A stretch of 64,000 bases of DNA from Mycobacterium sp. D16R12 (GTDB lineage Bacteria; Actinomycetota; Actinomycetes; Mycobacteriales; Mycobacteriaceae): positions 310,001 through 374,000 of the forward strand of contig NZ_MAFC01000008.1 of NCBI RefSeq assembly GCF_002013465.1. The letters are read 5' to 3'. Both the position numbers and the translations under genes were made by a program. This document shows positions 9,356 to 18,410 of this stretch, one piece after another; position 1 is the stretch's first letter, and each line of letters begins with the position of its first letter. The notes beneath the pieces were generated by a model. The model saw only the letters and a list, made by a program, of their open reading frames with translations, made no database searches and was not told where the DNA came from.

Positions 9356-9745
9356 TCAGTCGGGTGTCAGCGCAAAAGTCGGATGATCGGCATCGTCGGG
9401 CAGCTGGGCGAAGTAGCCGTCGACCACCTTTCCGGCCTTGGGCTTGTAGGCGGCGATGACGGGCGCGCGGTCGGCTACCGGGACCTCGATGGCCGTGTAC
9501 GCCGTGCTGGCGCCCTTTACCGTCAGCGTCACCTGCGGATTAGCCCTGATGTTCTTGACCCATTGGCTCTCGCCGCGGGTGGACACCAGGTACTTGATGC
9601 CGTCGACGTCCACGGTGGCTACCGGGATCTGCTGCGGCTCGCCGCTGACCCGTTTGGTGATCGTGAGTGTCTCGCCGATGTTGGCAACCATGGCCACCCG
9701 GTTGAAGACCTTGCGCACAAACCATGGGGGCTTGAGGTATGCCAT
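9356..9745 (-). CDS. F420-dependent nitroreductase/quinone reductase-like protein
   Basis: A protein of 129 residues of the split beta-barrel deazaflavin-dependent family. Visible family features are [19 protein letters not shown] and a conserved [20 protein letters not shown]. Members reduce quinones or nitro compounds with F420H2, but substrates vary. It lies divergent from a second family member (9767) with only 21 nt between the two start codons, and 17 nt upstream of the hemL palindrome. Confidence 0.8.
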   Translation of the reverse strand: MAYLKPPWFVRKVFNRVAMVANIGETLTITKRVSGEPQQIPVATVDVDGIKYLVSTRGESQWVKNIRANPQVTLTVKGASTAYTAIEVPVADRAPVIAAYKPKAGKVVDGYFAQLPDDADHPTFALTPD

Positions 9746-9766
9746 GGATCACAGTTTGATGGTGGA

Positions 9767-10138
9767 ATGCAGATACCGCAATCGGTCGCGCGCTTCAACA
9801 AGTACGTCACTAACCCCGTCCAGCGGCTGTGGGCGGGCTGGGCCCCGAGCTTCGCCATCATCGAACACAAGGGCCGCAAGTCGGGCAAGGAGTTCCGGAC
9901 CCCCGTCACCGCGTTTAAGACGCCCGACGGCCTGGCCATCCTGCTGACCTACGGCCCCGACCGGGACTGGCTGAAGAACCTGCAGGCGGCCGGCGGCGGC
10001 AGGATCGTGCGCAGAGGCAAGACGCACGACGTCGTCAATCCGCGGGTGGTCAGCCGGGACGAGGCGGCGGCACTGGTCAAGGGCCGCACGTTCGGGAAGC
10101 TCCCGTTCGAGCAGGCCGTGCTGCTGACCTACGCCTGA
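9767..10138 (+). CDS. Nitroreductase-family deazaflavin-dependent protein
   Basis: A protein of 123 residues. Family signatures are AIIEHKGRKSGKEFRTPV and ILLTYGPDRDWLKNLQAAG. The open frame starts far upstream antisense to the neighbour, so ATG 9767 (MQIPQSVARFNKYV) is taken as the start. Only 21 nt separate it from the divergent gene and no proper ribosome site fits, so a leaderless transcript is likely. The last 10 nt overlap the convergent DUF2236 gene. Confidence 0.82.
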   Translation: MQIPQSVARFNKYVTNPVQRLWAGWAPSFAIIEHKGRKSGKEFRTPVTAFKTPDGLAILLTYGPDRDWLKNLQAAGGGRIVRRGKTHDVVNPRVVSRDEAAALVKGRTFGKLPFEQAVLLTYA

Positions 10139-11376
10139 GCGGCCGGCACCGGCGCCGGTGCCGACACCTCACGACGTGCCGCGCTGGCGGTGGGGCTGGT
10201 CCGCTCCACCGCGTCCGCGAGGATCCGCCGCTGACGATCTTCGAACCTGTTGCGCAGGCGTGGGCTCACGATGCGCGCCAGTCGCGAGGACAGGTTGAAG
10301 ACGGTGATGACGGGCGTGATCAACAGCAGCGGGCTGGGCGCGGGCAGACCGAAGTTCTTGCGTTGCGGCCCATAGGCAATGCCGGCGATCTCGGCATGGA
10401 ACCGGCGAACCGCCCATTGCACGGCTTTCGCGAGCGGCCCTTCAGTCGGCAATCCGTACACGCCGGTGACCGCATCGAGAGTGGCATGGGTGAGCGCGCG
10501 CGTGTGCTCGTCGCTGCCCGCATCGGTGAGCATGATCAGGTAGGCGAGTCTGCCGAGCCCGGTCAAGGTATCCATCTGTAACTCCGGGGCGAGCCCCATC
10601 AGATGGCTCTGGTAGCGCCAGAGATGCAGAATCGCCCTGAGATCCGCCGGAGTGCCGATGGCGCCGAACGCCACGAGGCTGACCGAACCGGCGAAGATGG
10701 GGACCCAGCCCGCGGCGGTCTGCGCCTGCCCGGCCGGACAGTCCAACTTGTCCTCGTCCCAGCCGCCCATCGCACGCGCCCCGGACCGGGCATACGCGTG
10801 GATGAGCCGCACCCGCACCGTCGCCTTGAATCCGTTGCCGTAGCGATTCATTCCGCCGGGCTCCCCGGACGAATACATCCACTTCGCCGCTTCGATCAAC
10901 CGTCCGGCAGAAGCGCCCTCGATGCCGCCCGCCCGGGCCAGTAGTTCGTTACCGCCACGCTCGTTGAGGAAGCTCGCCGGCAAGGTCACCGCCAGCGCAC
11001 CGAGGAAGGCCAGCCGGATCGGGGTGTTTCTCAGCATTCGTTGGGCACGCCGGATCTTGCGGAAATCCACCCAGTACGGCGTGGCTTCCGCGTCCGCGAT
11101 GAAGGCCACCAGCTCGGGCAGTGGATCCTCAACACTGGCGAGCCCGTTTTCCAGGGCATCCTCGAATTGCTTGCGGCCCAATCCCTTCGGCAAGCGCGAC
11201 ATGGCCTCCACCAGATGGTCGGCCAACGGATCGCCCCTCAGGGTGTACCTGCGGAACGTCGCCAGCTGAGCTTCCGTGGGGCGCGCGCCGACGGCATCCA
11301 AGAGGGCCATGAGCGGCTCGGACGGCATCCGCCGCCGATCTCCGACGGGCGTTTCCAATGCGGTGACGTGTGACAT
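10129..11376 (-). CDS. DUF2236/MpaB-like oxygenase family protein
   Basis: A protein of 415 residues of the family that includes latex-clearing protein and MpaB (haem-dependent dioxygenase fold). Visible family segments are ARAGGIEGASAGRLIEAAKW, VRVRLIHAYARS (candidate haem histidine) and GAIGTPADLRAILHLW. The substrate is unknown. It is divergent from the TetR gene at 11488, with a palindromic operator between, so this oxygenase is probably the regulator's target. Confidence 0.82.
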   Translation of the reverse strand: MSHVTALETPVGDRRRMPSEPLMALLDAVGARPTEAQLATFRRYTLRGDPLADHLVEAMSRLPKGLGRKQFEDALENGLASVEDPLPELVAFIADAEATPYWVDFRKIRRAQRMLRNTPIRLAFLGALAVTLPASFLNERGGNELLARAGGIEGASAGRLIEAAKWMYSSGEPGGMNRYGNGFKATVRVRLIHAYARSGARAMGGWDEDKLDCPAGQAQTAAGWVPIFAGSVSLVAFGAIGTPADLRAILHLWRYQSHLMGLAPELQMDTLTGLGRLAYLIMLTDAGSDEHTRALTHATLDAVTGVYGLPTEGPLAKAVQWAVRRFHAEIAGIAYGPQRKNFGLPAPSPLLLITPVITVFNLSSRLARIVSPRLRNRFEDRQRRILADAVERTSPTASAARREVSAPAPVPAAQA

Positions 11377-11408
11377 GACCTGTCCTTTCGGGCTGATTAT
11401 CCATAAAC

Positions 11409-11424
11409 CAGATCAACTGATCTG
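11409..11424. promoter_or_regulatory. Palindromic operator between DUF2236 and TetR genes
   Basis: CAGATCA-AC-TGATCTG is a perfect 7-bp inverted repeat in the 111-nt divergent intergenic region, embedded in AT-rich sequence. The position fits a TetR dimer site controlling both genes. Confidence 0.6.
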
Positions 11425-11487
11425 TTTTACTGAACATATGCTCTACCCGACAGTCCGTTCACGCAAGAGCCGGAGGCGAAGTCGCAG

Positions 11488-12105
11488 ATGAACGCGGGTG
11501 ACGTGACCCATATGTCGCAGGCCGAGCGGCGACGGAGCACCACCGCGAAACTGCTGGAAGCCACCATCGAGTCCATTCTCGATATCGGCTACGCCGCCAC
11601 CACCGTGCGCGGCGTGGCCGAACGAGCCGGGGTCTCCCTGGGTGCGCGCAGTCATTTCTTTCCGCGCCGGATCGACATGGTGATGGCCGCACTCGACTAT
11701 CTCTGCGCCGATCGGCTGGCGGCCGCACGCGCCAGCGTGGACCAGATGCCCACGGGCGCCGACGGCAGGCTCCGACACCTCCTGAACCTCATGTGGCAGG
11801 ACTACACGGGCCGGAGTTTCATCGCAGGAATGAAGCTATGGGTCGCGGCGGCCGATGATCCCGAGCTGCGCACACACCTGGCCACCAGCACTCAGGCGCT
11901 GAACGCATCGCTACAGGAGCTCTACGCACACGCCATCGACGACGACTTGGCCCAAACCCCCCACCTGTTGCCGCGGATCGTGATGGTTCATCACCTACTC
12001 AGTGGATACGCGTTCAACCACGCCTTCGCGCCCGATGGTCAAGAACCAGGAAGTCTCGACTGGCCGCAGCTACGCGACGAACTGGAGCGATTGGTTCGCG
12101 GGTAG
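11488..12105 (+). CDS. TetR family transcriptional regulator
   Basis: A protein of 205 residues. The N-terminal helix-turn-helix spans about residues 25-60, with TTVRGVAERAGVSLGARSHF carrying the recognition helix. The remainder is a ligand-binding helical domain. It is divergent from the DUF2236 oxygenase gene with the palindrome at 11409-11424 between them, so it probably represses that gene and itself. A GGAGG lies about 11 nt before the ATG. The stop is 8 nt from the convergent peptidase gene. Confidence 0.88.
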   Translation: MNAGDVTHMSQAERRRSTTAKLLEATIESILDIGYAATTVRGVAERAGVSLGARSHFFPRRIDMVMAALDYLCADRLAAARASVDQMPTGADGRLRHLLNLMWQDYTGRSFIAGMKLWVAAADDPELRTHLATSTQALNASLQELYAHAIDDDLAQTPHLLPRIVMVHHLLSGYAFNHAFAPDGQEPGSLDWPQLRDELERLVRG

Positions 12106-12113
12106 GCGCGCGC

Positions 12114-14189
12114 CTACCAGATCTTCACAAACTTGTCCGGCGAGTTCACCATGGGATCGCCTGCCAGGCAACCAAATTCGGCAGCGAACGGCGCAACATT
12201 GGGCACCACACCGTTGATGCGCAACGCCGGAGGCGAATGCGGATCACTGGCCAGCTGGGTAATCGCGGCCTCGGGACGCTGTTTGTCTCGCCAGATCCGC
12301 GCGTAGTTCAGGAAGAACCGCTGTGTGTCGTTGAACCCCACAATGCCGTTGATCTTGTCGCCATCTTTCTTCTTGGCCAGCTCGGCGACCAGCGCGTCGT
12401 AGGCGGTGTTGACGCCCCCGAGATCCGCGATGTTCTCACCCAAGGTGAGCTTGCCGTCGACATGTAACTCGGGGTGGCCCGGAATCGGCGCGTAGGCATT
12501 GAACTGCTCCACCAGCCGGTTGGCGCGCTTCTCGAACTCCTCACGATCGTTCGGAGTCCACCAGTTGACCCGGTTGCCCTCACCGTCGAACTGGCTGCCC
12601 TCGTCGTCGAACGCATGGGTGAATTCGTGGCCGATCACCGCACCGATACCGCCGTAGTTGAACGCCGGATCGCCCTTGGGGTCGTAGAACGGTGCCTGCA
12701 GAATCGCGGCGGGAATGGTGATGCTGTTCTCGGTGGGGTCGTACTGAGCGTTGACCGTCTGCGGCGTCATCCCCCACAGCGATCGGTCGGTGGGGTGCCC
12801 GATCTTGGCCATGTCGAAGTCGTGATTGAACTTCAACGCCGCGGCCCGGTCGACGTAGAAGTTGTCACCGGTCAGCTTCAGCTTGGAGAAATCCCGATTC
12901 TTGTCGGGAAAGCCCACCTTGAGGATCAGCTTGTCCCACTTGCCCTTTGCGGCGAGTTTGGTCTGCGGGCTCATCCAGTCGACGGCCTCGATACGTTTCC
13001 GCAGGGCCTCCTTGACATTGCCCACCACCTCGGTGGCCGAGCGCTTGGCGCGATCACTGAACATGCGGTCGACGTACAGCTGGCCCAGCGCCGGGCCCAC
13101 CAGCGTGTTCACGATCTCAAGGCCCTGCTCCCAGCGCTGCTTCTGCGCCGTGGTTCCGGTAAGCGCCGACTCGTACTTGAAGGCATTGTCTCGGAATGCC
13201 TTTGACAACGCGTCGGCAGATCTGTGCACCGCATGGAAGGTCAGATACGACTTCCACGTGTCCAGATCGGTGGTGGCGAGCAACCGATCGAACGTTGTGA
13301 AGAACTCGGTCTCGGCAAGGGAGAACGACCTGGCGACCGGGGCCCCGTGCGCCTTCAGGTAGGCACCCCATTCAAAGTGCGGTGTCAGCGCGTCTGCCTG
13401 CGCGACGGTGACCAGCTTGTACTGGTTGGCCGGATCACGTTGCTGCACAGGGCTCAACGTCGCGGCGGCCAGCGCTGATTCGAGCGCGGCCACCTGTTCG
13501 GCACGGACCTTGCCCACCTCCTGGTCCGCTCCGATCAATCCGAACGTCGATGCGATGTAGGTGCGATAGGCATTGAAGACCGACGCGTACTTGGGATCGG
13601 TGTAGTAGTCCTTGGCGGGCATGCCGAGCGCATCGGCCCTGGCGTAGCCAATCTGCTCGGTGGCGTTGGCGTAGTCGGCGCCGGCCTCGAAACCGAACAC
13701 GAGGTGCTGCCCTGTGGCGGCGTCGGCGGCCAGAAAGGCCGCAAGCGCCTCGGGTGAGTCGATCTGGTCGATCGCGGCCAGCGTCGGACGAATGGGGTCG
13801 TATCCGGCAGCGTCGAGCTTCGCATCGTCCGTGGCGGCACGGTAGAGGACGCCCACCTGATAGTTGACCGAGTCATGATCGGCGGTTCCGAGTCCGGAGA
13901 CCGCACCCTCGACGATCTCGCGCTGAACGTCACGGGACTGGTCGGCCAGCATGTCGAAGCTGCCATAGCTGGACTTGTCCGCGGGGATGGTGGCCTGCTC
14001 GATCCATTTGGCGTTCACAAACCCATTGAGATCGGCGCACGCGGCGAAACGCATGCTCAGCTGCGCGTTGTCGAACGTTGGAATGGGCACATTCGACGCC
14101 ACCGGGGCAGTGGGCTCATCTCGCGTACACCCAGAAATGGACATGGCCAGCACTAGCGCCGCCACACCGGCGGATCGACTCAGAGGCAT
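12114..14189 (-). CDS. M13 family zinc metallopeptidase, lipoprotein
   Basis: A neprilysin-type endopeptidase. The zinc site is GHEFTHAFDDEGSQFDG with the third ligand in LGENIADLGG, and the substrate-binding variant NAQYDP is present. From ATG 14189 the N-terminus is a lipoprotein signal, MPLSRSAGVAALVLAMSISG followed by Cys (lipobox SISGC). The frame is open to GTG 14231 with other ATGs at 14207 and 14198, so the start is uncertain. The anchored signal differs from Zmp1 of M. tuberculosis, which lacks a classical one. About 690 residues is normal for M13. Confidence 0.9.
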   Translation of the reverse strand: MPLSRSAGVAALVLAMSISGCTRDEPTAPVASNVPIPTFDNAQLSMRFAACADLNGFVNAKWIEQATIPADKSSYGSFDMLADQSRDVQREIVEGAVSGLGTADHDSVNYQVGVLYRAATDDAKLDAAGYDPIRPTLAAIDQIDSPEALAAFLAADAATGQHLVFGFEAGADYANATEQIGYARADALGMPAKDYYTDPKYASVFNAYRTYIASTFGLIGADQEVGKVRAEQVAALESALAAATLSPVQQRDPANQYKLVTVAQADALTPHFEWGAYLKAHGAPVARSFSLAETEFFTTFDRLLATTDLDTWKSYLTFHAVHRSADALSKAFRDNAFKYESALTGTTAQKQRWEQGLEIVNTLVGPALGQLYVDRMFSDRAKRSATEVVGNVKEALRKRIEAVDWMSPQTKLAAKGKWDKLILKVGFPDKNRDFSKLKLTGDNFYVDRAAALKFNHDFDMAKIGHPTDRSLWGMTPQTVNAQYDPTENSITIPAAILQAPFYDPKGDPAFNYGGIGAVIGHEFTHAFDDEGSQFDGEGNRVNWWTPNDREEFEKRANRLVEQFNAYAPIPGHPELHVDGKLTLGENIADLGGVNTAYDALVAELAKKKDGDKINGIVGFNDTQRFFLNYARIWRDKQRPEAAITQLASDPHSPPALRINGVVPNVAPFAAEFGCLAGDPMVNSPDKFVKIW

Positions 14190-14296
14190 GCCCACCATTT
14201 TGCCCATCTGAACCGCTACGTCGAGCCTCACGCTGTGGCGGGTTTCACTGAGAGGCGGAATTGGTTCGGCTCGCTAACGGTCGTAGGCTGGCACGG

Positions 14297-15076
14297 GTGC
14301 CGGTGCAGGAGATGATTTTCGTCGCGCTTGCCGCGTTCGGGGCCGGCGCGATCAACGTGGTTGCCGGGTCCGGCACCCTCATCACCTTCCCCACCCTCAT
14401 CGCTTTCGGCTACCCGCCCGTGGTGGCGACGATGTCGAACGCCGTCGGGCTGACCGTCGGCAGCATGACGGGCGTGTGGGGGTACCGCCGCGAGCTGTCC
14501 GGTCAATGGTCCCGCCTCAAGTGGCAGATACCCGCGGTGCTGGTCGGCGCGCTCATCGGATCGTTTCTACTGCTGCATCTGCCCGAGAAGACGTTCGTCA
14601 CCATCGTGCCGGTGCTGCTGATCCTCGCGCTGGTTCTCGTGGTGGTCGGCCCCAAGATCCAAGCCTGGGCCCGTCGGCGCTCCGAAGCGCAGGGACTGGA
14701 TGCCGACCATGTCCCTCCGGGCCGCATGGCAGCACTCACCGGCGGCAACTTCCTCGTCGGGATCTACGGCGGGTACTTCACTGCAGCCCAAGGGATCATG
14801 CAGATCGCGGTGATGGGCGCACTGCTGCCCGAGTCCATGCAGCGGATGAACGCGGCCAAGAACGTGCTGGCCATGATCACCAATATCGTTGCCGCTCTTG
14901 CATACACGATCGTCGCGTTCGACCGGGTGAGCTGGACAGCCGCCGGAATCATCGCGGCGGGCTCATTCGTGGGCGGGTTGGCCGGCGCACGCTGGGGACG
15001 CAGGCTCTCGCCCGGCGCATTGCGTGTGATCATCGTGGCGGTGGGCCTGATCGGCCTGTGGCGCTTGCTCTTCTAG
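14297..15076 (+). CDS. TSUP/TauE-SafE family membrane transporter
   Basis: About 259 residues and eight hydrophobic helices, with the family N-terminal repeat AGAINVVAGSGTLITFPTL and the matching second-half segment. Members export sulfite, sulfonates or other small organic anions; the substrate here cannot be read from sequence. The frame runs up to TTG 14261, but GTG 14297 begins directly before the first membrane helix and is preferred. It is divergent from the M13 peptidase gene. Confidence 0.82.
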   Translation: MPVQEMIFVALAAFGAGAINVVAGSGTLITFPTLIAFGYPPVVATMSNAVGLTVGSMTGVWGYRRELSGQWSRLKWQIPAVLVGALIGSFLLLHLPEKTFVTIVPVLLILALVLVVVGPKIQAWARRRSEAQGLDADHVPPGRMAALTGGNFLVGIYGGYFTAAQGIMQIAVMGALLPESMQRMNAAKNVLAMITNIVAALAYTIVAFDRVSWTAAGIIAAGSFVGGLAGARWGRRLSPGALRVIIVAVGLIGLWRLLF

Positions 15077-15115
15077 CATTACCTAACGCCGCTACGCAGC
15101 GTGTCGACGGTTATC

Positions 15116-17293
15116 TCAGCGGAAGGTTCGCAGCCGCAGACTGTTCAGCACCACGAAGACCGACGACATCGCCATCGCCGCGCCCGCGATCATCGGGTTG
15201 AGCAAACCCAGAGCCGCGAGCGGAATGGCAGCGGTGTTGTAGGCGAAGGCCCAGAACAGGTTGGCCTTGATGGTGCCGAGTGTCTTGCGCGACAACCGCA
15301 GTGCCGTCGGCACGGTGGTCAGGTCACCGCGCACCAGGGTCAGGTCGCTGGCCTCGATCGCGGCGTCGGTACCGGTGCCCATGGCCATCCCGATATCGGC
15401 TGTGGCCAGCGCCGCGGAGTCGTTGACGCCGTCGCCCACCATGGCCACCTTCCTCCCTTCGGCCTGCAAGCGCGTGACGACGTCCGCCTTCTCGGTGGGT
15501 TTCACCCCGGCGATGACATCGCTCGCCGCGATACCGACTTCCTCGGCGACGCGTGCCGCCACCTCGGCGTTGTCGCCCGTCAAGAGCACCGGGGTGATGC
15601 CCATGGCCTTGAGCTCGTCGATGGCCTGCCGGCTCGACGGCTTCACCGTATCGGCCACCTCGATCTCGCCGCGGCGTAATCCACCCCAGGTGACCGCCGC
15701 GGTGGTGTTCTCACCCGCGATGGCCTCAATCGAAACTTCTTGGCCGTCAACAACACCGGTAACACCGATACCGGGCTCGTTACGGAAGGCCGCCACCGGC
15801 GACAACGTCAGCCCACGCGCCCGCGCCGATTCCACGATGGCCTTGGCGACCGGATGTTCAGAGGCCGACTCCACCGATGCGGCGATACGCAGGATCTCGT
15901 CGGCGTCGGAGACACCAGACCCGATGCTGCGCCGCACAGCCACGACGCTCATCGCACCGGTGGTCACGGTGCCCGTCTTGTCGAGCACGACGGTGTCGAT
16001 GTTCTTGACGTTCTCCAGCACCTCGGGGCCCTTGATCAGCACGCCCAGCTGCGCACCTCGCCCGGTGCCCACGAGAATCGCGGTGGGCGTGGCTAATCCC
16101 AGCGCGCAGGGGCACGCGATGATCAGCACGGCGACGGCCGCGGTGAACGCCGACGCGAGCGGGTACCCCTGGGCCACCCAGCCCACGAACGTCAGGGCCG
16201 CGATAACGAGCACAACGGGTACGAACACCGACGACACCCGGTCGGCAAGCCGCTGCACCTGCGCCTTGCCAGTCTGCGCATCCGACACCAGCCGCGCCAT
16301 CCGGGCCAGCTGTGTATCGGCGCCCACCTTGTTGGCGCGCACGATAATCCGCCCGTGTGTGTTGACGTAACCGCCCACCACCGGATCTCCCGCGCCAACC
16401 TCTATAGGCACAGACTCGCCGGTCATGGTGGAGGTATCCAACGCCGAGTGGCCGTCGACCACCACACCGTCGGTGGCGACGCGCTCCCCCGGCCGTACGA
16501 CGAATTGGTCGCCCACAGCCAATTGTTCGACGGGGATGCGCGTCTCGTTCCCGCCGCGCAACACCGCGACGTCCTTGGCGCCGAGGGACAGCAACGCGCG
16601 CAGCGCCGAGCCCGCCGAGCGCTTGGCGCGTGACTCCGCGAACCTGCCCGCGAGCAGGAATACAGTGACCGCCGCGACCACCTCAAAGTAGACGTGGACG
16701 CCGTCGTGGGTGTGCCCGGCGCCTGCGAACAGCACCCACAGCGACCACACGTATGCGGCGATGGTGCCCAGTGACACCAGGGTGTCCATCGTCGAGGCCC
16801 CATGGCGTGCGTTGACAAACGCCGCGCGGTGGAACGGGTAGCCGCCCCACACCAGGATCGGGGTGGTCAGTGCTGCGACCACAATCTCCCAGCCGGTGAA
16901 ATGCCAGGGCATCACCATCGAGATGGCCACCACCGGGATGGCCAGGATGAGCGAGCCGATAAGCCGCGCTTTGAGCTGACCATCGGGCACGTCGTGGTTC
17001 ATGTGATCCCCCGGATCGGGACCGTCATGCGCGTGGCCGGCCTGGTGAGCACCGGCCTGGGAGCCACCGACTACCTGAGCCTTGTAGCCGACCGACTCGA
17101 CGGCCTTGACCAAGTCATCATCGGAGATCGAACCGTCGTGCTCGACACGGGCACTCTCCAGCGCCAGATTCACTCGCGCCGTCACACCCTCGAGTTTGTT
17201 GAGCCCCTTTTCCACACGGGACGCGCACGAGGCACATGTCATCCCCTGAAGGCGCAGATCAGTGGTCTCCATGCCCGTGTCAACAAACTCCAT
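15116..17293 (-). CDS. Copper-type heavy-metal P1B-ATPase
   Basis: A protein of 725 residues. It has an N-terminal heavy-metal-associated domain with GMTCASCASRVEKGL, a His-rich linker (about residues 78-100), then TMTGESVPIEVG (actuator), CPCALGLATPTAI (metal site CPC), DKTGTVTTG (phosphorylated Asp), SEHPVAKAI and GDGVNDSAAL. CPC plus the HMA motif indicates Cu(I) export, as in CopA/CtpV. The start ATG is 9 nt from a CsoR-like palindrome, so the gene is probably copper-induced. No csoR gene is in the window. Confidence 0.93.
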   Translation of the reverse strand: MEFVDTGMETTDLRLQGMTCASCASRVEKGLNKLEGVTARVNLALESARVEHDGSISDDDLVKAVESVGYKAQVVGGSQAGAHQAGHAHDGPDPGDHMNHDVPDGQLKARLIGSLILAIPVVAISMVMPWHFTGWEIVVAALTTPILVWGGYPFHRAAFVNARHGASTMDTLVSLGTIAAYVWSLWVLFAGAGHTHDGVHVYFEVVAAVTVFLLAGRFAESRAKRSAGSALRALLSLGAKDVAVLRGGNETRIPVEQLAVGDQFVVRPGERVATDGVVVDGHSALDTSTMTGESVPIEVGAGDPVVGGYVNTHGRIIVRANKVGADTQLARMARLVSDAQTGKAQVQRLADRVSSVFVPVVLVIAALTFVGWVAQGYPLASAFTAAVAVLIIACPCALGLATPTAILVGTGRGAQLGVLIKGPEVLENVKNIDTVVLDKTGTVTTGAMSVVAVRRSIGSGVSDADEILRIAASVESASEHPVAKAIVESARARGLTLSPVAAFRNEPGIGVTGVVDGQEVSIEAIAGENTTAAVTWGGLRRGEIEVADTVKPSSRQAIDELKAMGITPVLLTGDNAEVAARVAEEVGIAASDVIAGVKPTEKADVVTRLQAEGRKVAMVGDGVNDSAALATADIGMAMGTGTDAAIEASDLTLVRGDLTTVPTALRLSRKTLGTIKANLFWAFAYNTAAIPLAALGLLNPMIAGAAMAMSSVFVVLNSLRLRTFR

Positions 17294-17302
17294 GCCTAAA
17301 TG

Positions 17303-17319
17303 GTACCCCTAGGGGGTAC
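17303..17319. promoter_or_regulatory. CsoR-type copper operator
   Basis: GTACCCC-TAG-GGGGTAC is a perfect 7-bp inverted repeat. TACCCC...GGGGTA matches the general form of CsoR/RcnR family operators known from copper-ATPase promoters. It lies 9 nt upstream of the P-ATPase start codon, so bound repressor would block RNA polymerase or a near-leaderless start. Confidence 0.7.
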
Positions 17320-17343
17320 TAATCGATAGGGTGATCTGCGCTA

Positions 17344-18099
17344 CTAGCGCCGACGAGCCACCACGATCTGCAGCGGCATCGGCAGTTGAACCCGGGCCCG
17401 AAGCTCGACAACGATCGACGGGTCCGCATGCGCAGCTAGGCTACGCAACGCCTTTGGACCGTAGGCGCGCAACTGACTGATCGCACCATCATGAGCAGCC
17501 GGAAGCACACAACCCACGGCCGCCGCGAGGAGGAATGCCGGGGCCAACAGCGGAGCCGGCAGGCGCAGCAAGTCGATAACCAAGAGCGTGCGTCCCACCC
17601 TGGTGCCCTCGGCGAACACCTTCGCGGCAAGCGACGGCGAAAGATGGTGAAACGACAGTGCGAACACCACCAGATCGAATGAGCCGTCACCCGCGTCGAT
17701 AGCTGTGGCATCCATGGCCCGGACAGTGACCCGGGAATCCGAACCCAGATCGGACGCCGCGATACCCGCGACGGAGGTGGGCTCGATATCTGTCACCGTG
17801 ATCGAAGCGTCAGGACGTAACTTCAACAGTTCACGAGACAGGCCGCCGTGGGCGGCACCGAGCTCAAGCACCCGAGGGTTCTCGATGCCGACAAGAAACC
17901 CGGCCGCCTGCTCGGCATTCCACCTGTGCAGACCCTTCTTCTCGCCCATGAGGTCGAGGGACGCAACGACGGCCCGTTTCTTCTCCGGAACGTCGTCGCG
18001 GTCCAGATACTCCAGCCGGTCCGTCTGCAATGTGCGGTCAAGCACGCCGGCACCGAATCCAGCGCGCGGCATCACGTCGATATCAGCGGTGTTCGTCAT
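17344..18099 (-). CDS. SAM-dependent methyltransferase, class I
   Basis: A protein of 251 residues. The SAM site is VLELGAAHGGLSREL at about residue 75, followed by the acidic ITVTDIEP and the later FDLVVFALSFHHLS. The C-terminal part has hydrophobic stretches (LLALPAPLLAPAFLLAAAVG-like), possibly membrane associated. The methyl acceptor is unknown. It has its own promoter region with a strong palindrome at 18116-18136. It sits downstream of the haem operon but probably is not part of it. Confidence 0.83.
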   Translation of the reverse strand: MTNTADIDVMPRAGFGAGVLDRTLQTDRLEYLDRDDVPEKKRAVVASLDLMGEKKGLHRWNAEQAAGFLVGIENPRVLELGAAHGGLSRELLKLRPDASITVTDIEPTSVAGIAASDLGSDSRVTVRAMDATAIDAGDGSFDLVVFALSFHHLSPSLAAKVFAEGTRVGRTLLVIDLLRLPAPLLAPAFLLAAAVGCVLPAAHDGAISQLRAYGPKALRSLAAHADPSIVVELRARVQLPMPLQIVVARRR

Positions 18100-18115
18100 G
18101 ACTCCAGCGTATATC

Positions 18116-18136
18116 TATGTCAGCTATCCTGACATA
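18116..18136. promoter_or_regulatory. Palindromic operator upstream of the methyltransferase
   Basis: TATGTCAG-CTATC-CTGACATA has perfect 8-bp arms, 16 nt from the methyltransferase ATG in an AT-rich stretch that could hold a -10 box. The regulator is unknown; no regulator gene adjoins it. Confidence 0.6.
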
Positions 18137-18140
18137 ATAA

Positions 18141-18410
18141 TTAGCTGTGAATCGATGGCCTCGTATCGCGACGATCACGGACCCCCCGCGATATCGCCAT
18201 GACCAGGAATATCCCCGCGAAAGCGGTGAGCACGAGCGCCCGGGCCACGCATGCGCCATCCCATGCGGTGAAGTACAACGTCGGTTCGCCCTTGGCAATG
18301 GGCGCGACCTCGGTGGGTATGCGGGCCGCCACCGCCGCCCAGCCAGCGAGGACCAACGCCACCGCTGCGATGGCCAGATCCACCGCTACTCGCTTGCCAA
18401 ACTTCACCAC
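18141..18410 (-). CDS. Small membrane protein, 89 aa
   Basis: Two hydrophobic helices (about residues 10-30 and 53-72) joined by a periplasmic-type loop containing a Cys, with a basic C-terminal tail (RGVRDRRDTRPS). I do not recognise a family. It overlaps the DUF3093 gene by a few nt at its GTG start, so it is probably the last gene of the hemA-to-membrane-protein unit. Confidence 0.6.
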   Translation of the reverse strand: MVKFGKRVAVDLAIAAVALVLAGWAAVAARIPTEVAPIAKGEPTLYFTAWDGACVARALVLTAFAGIFLVMAISRGVRDRRDTRPSIHS

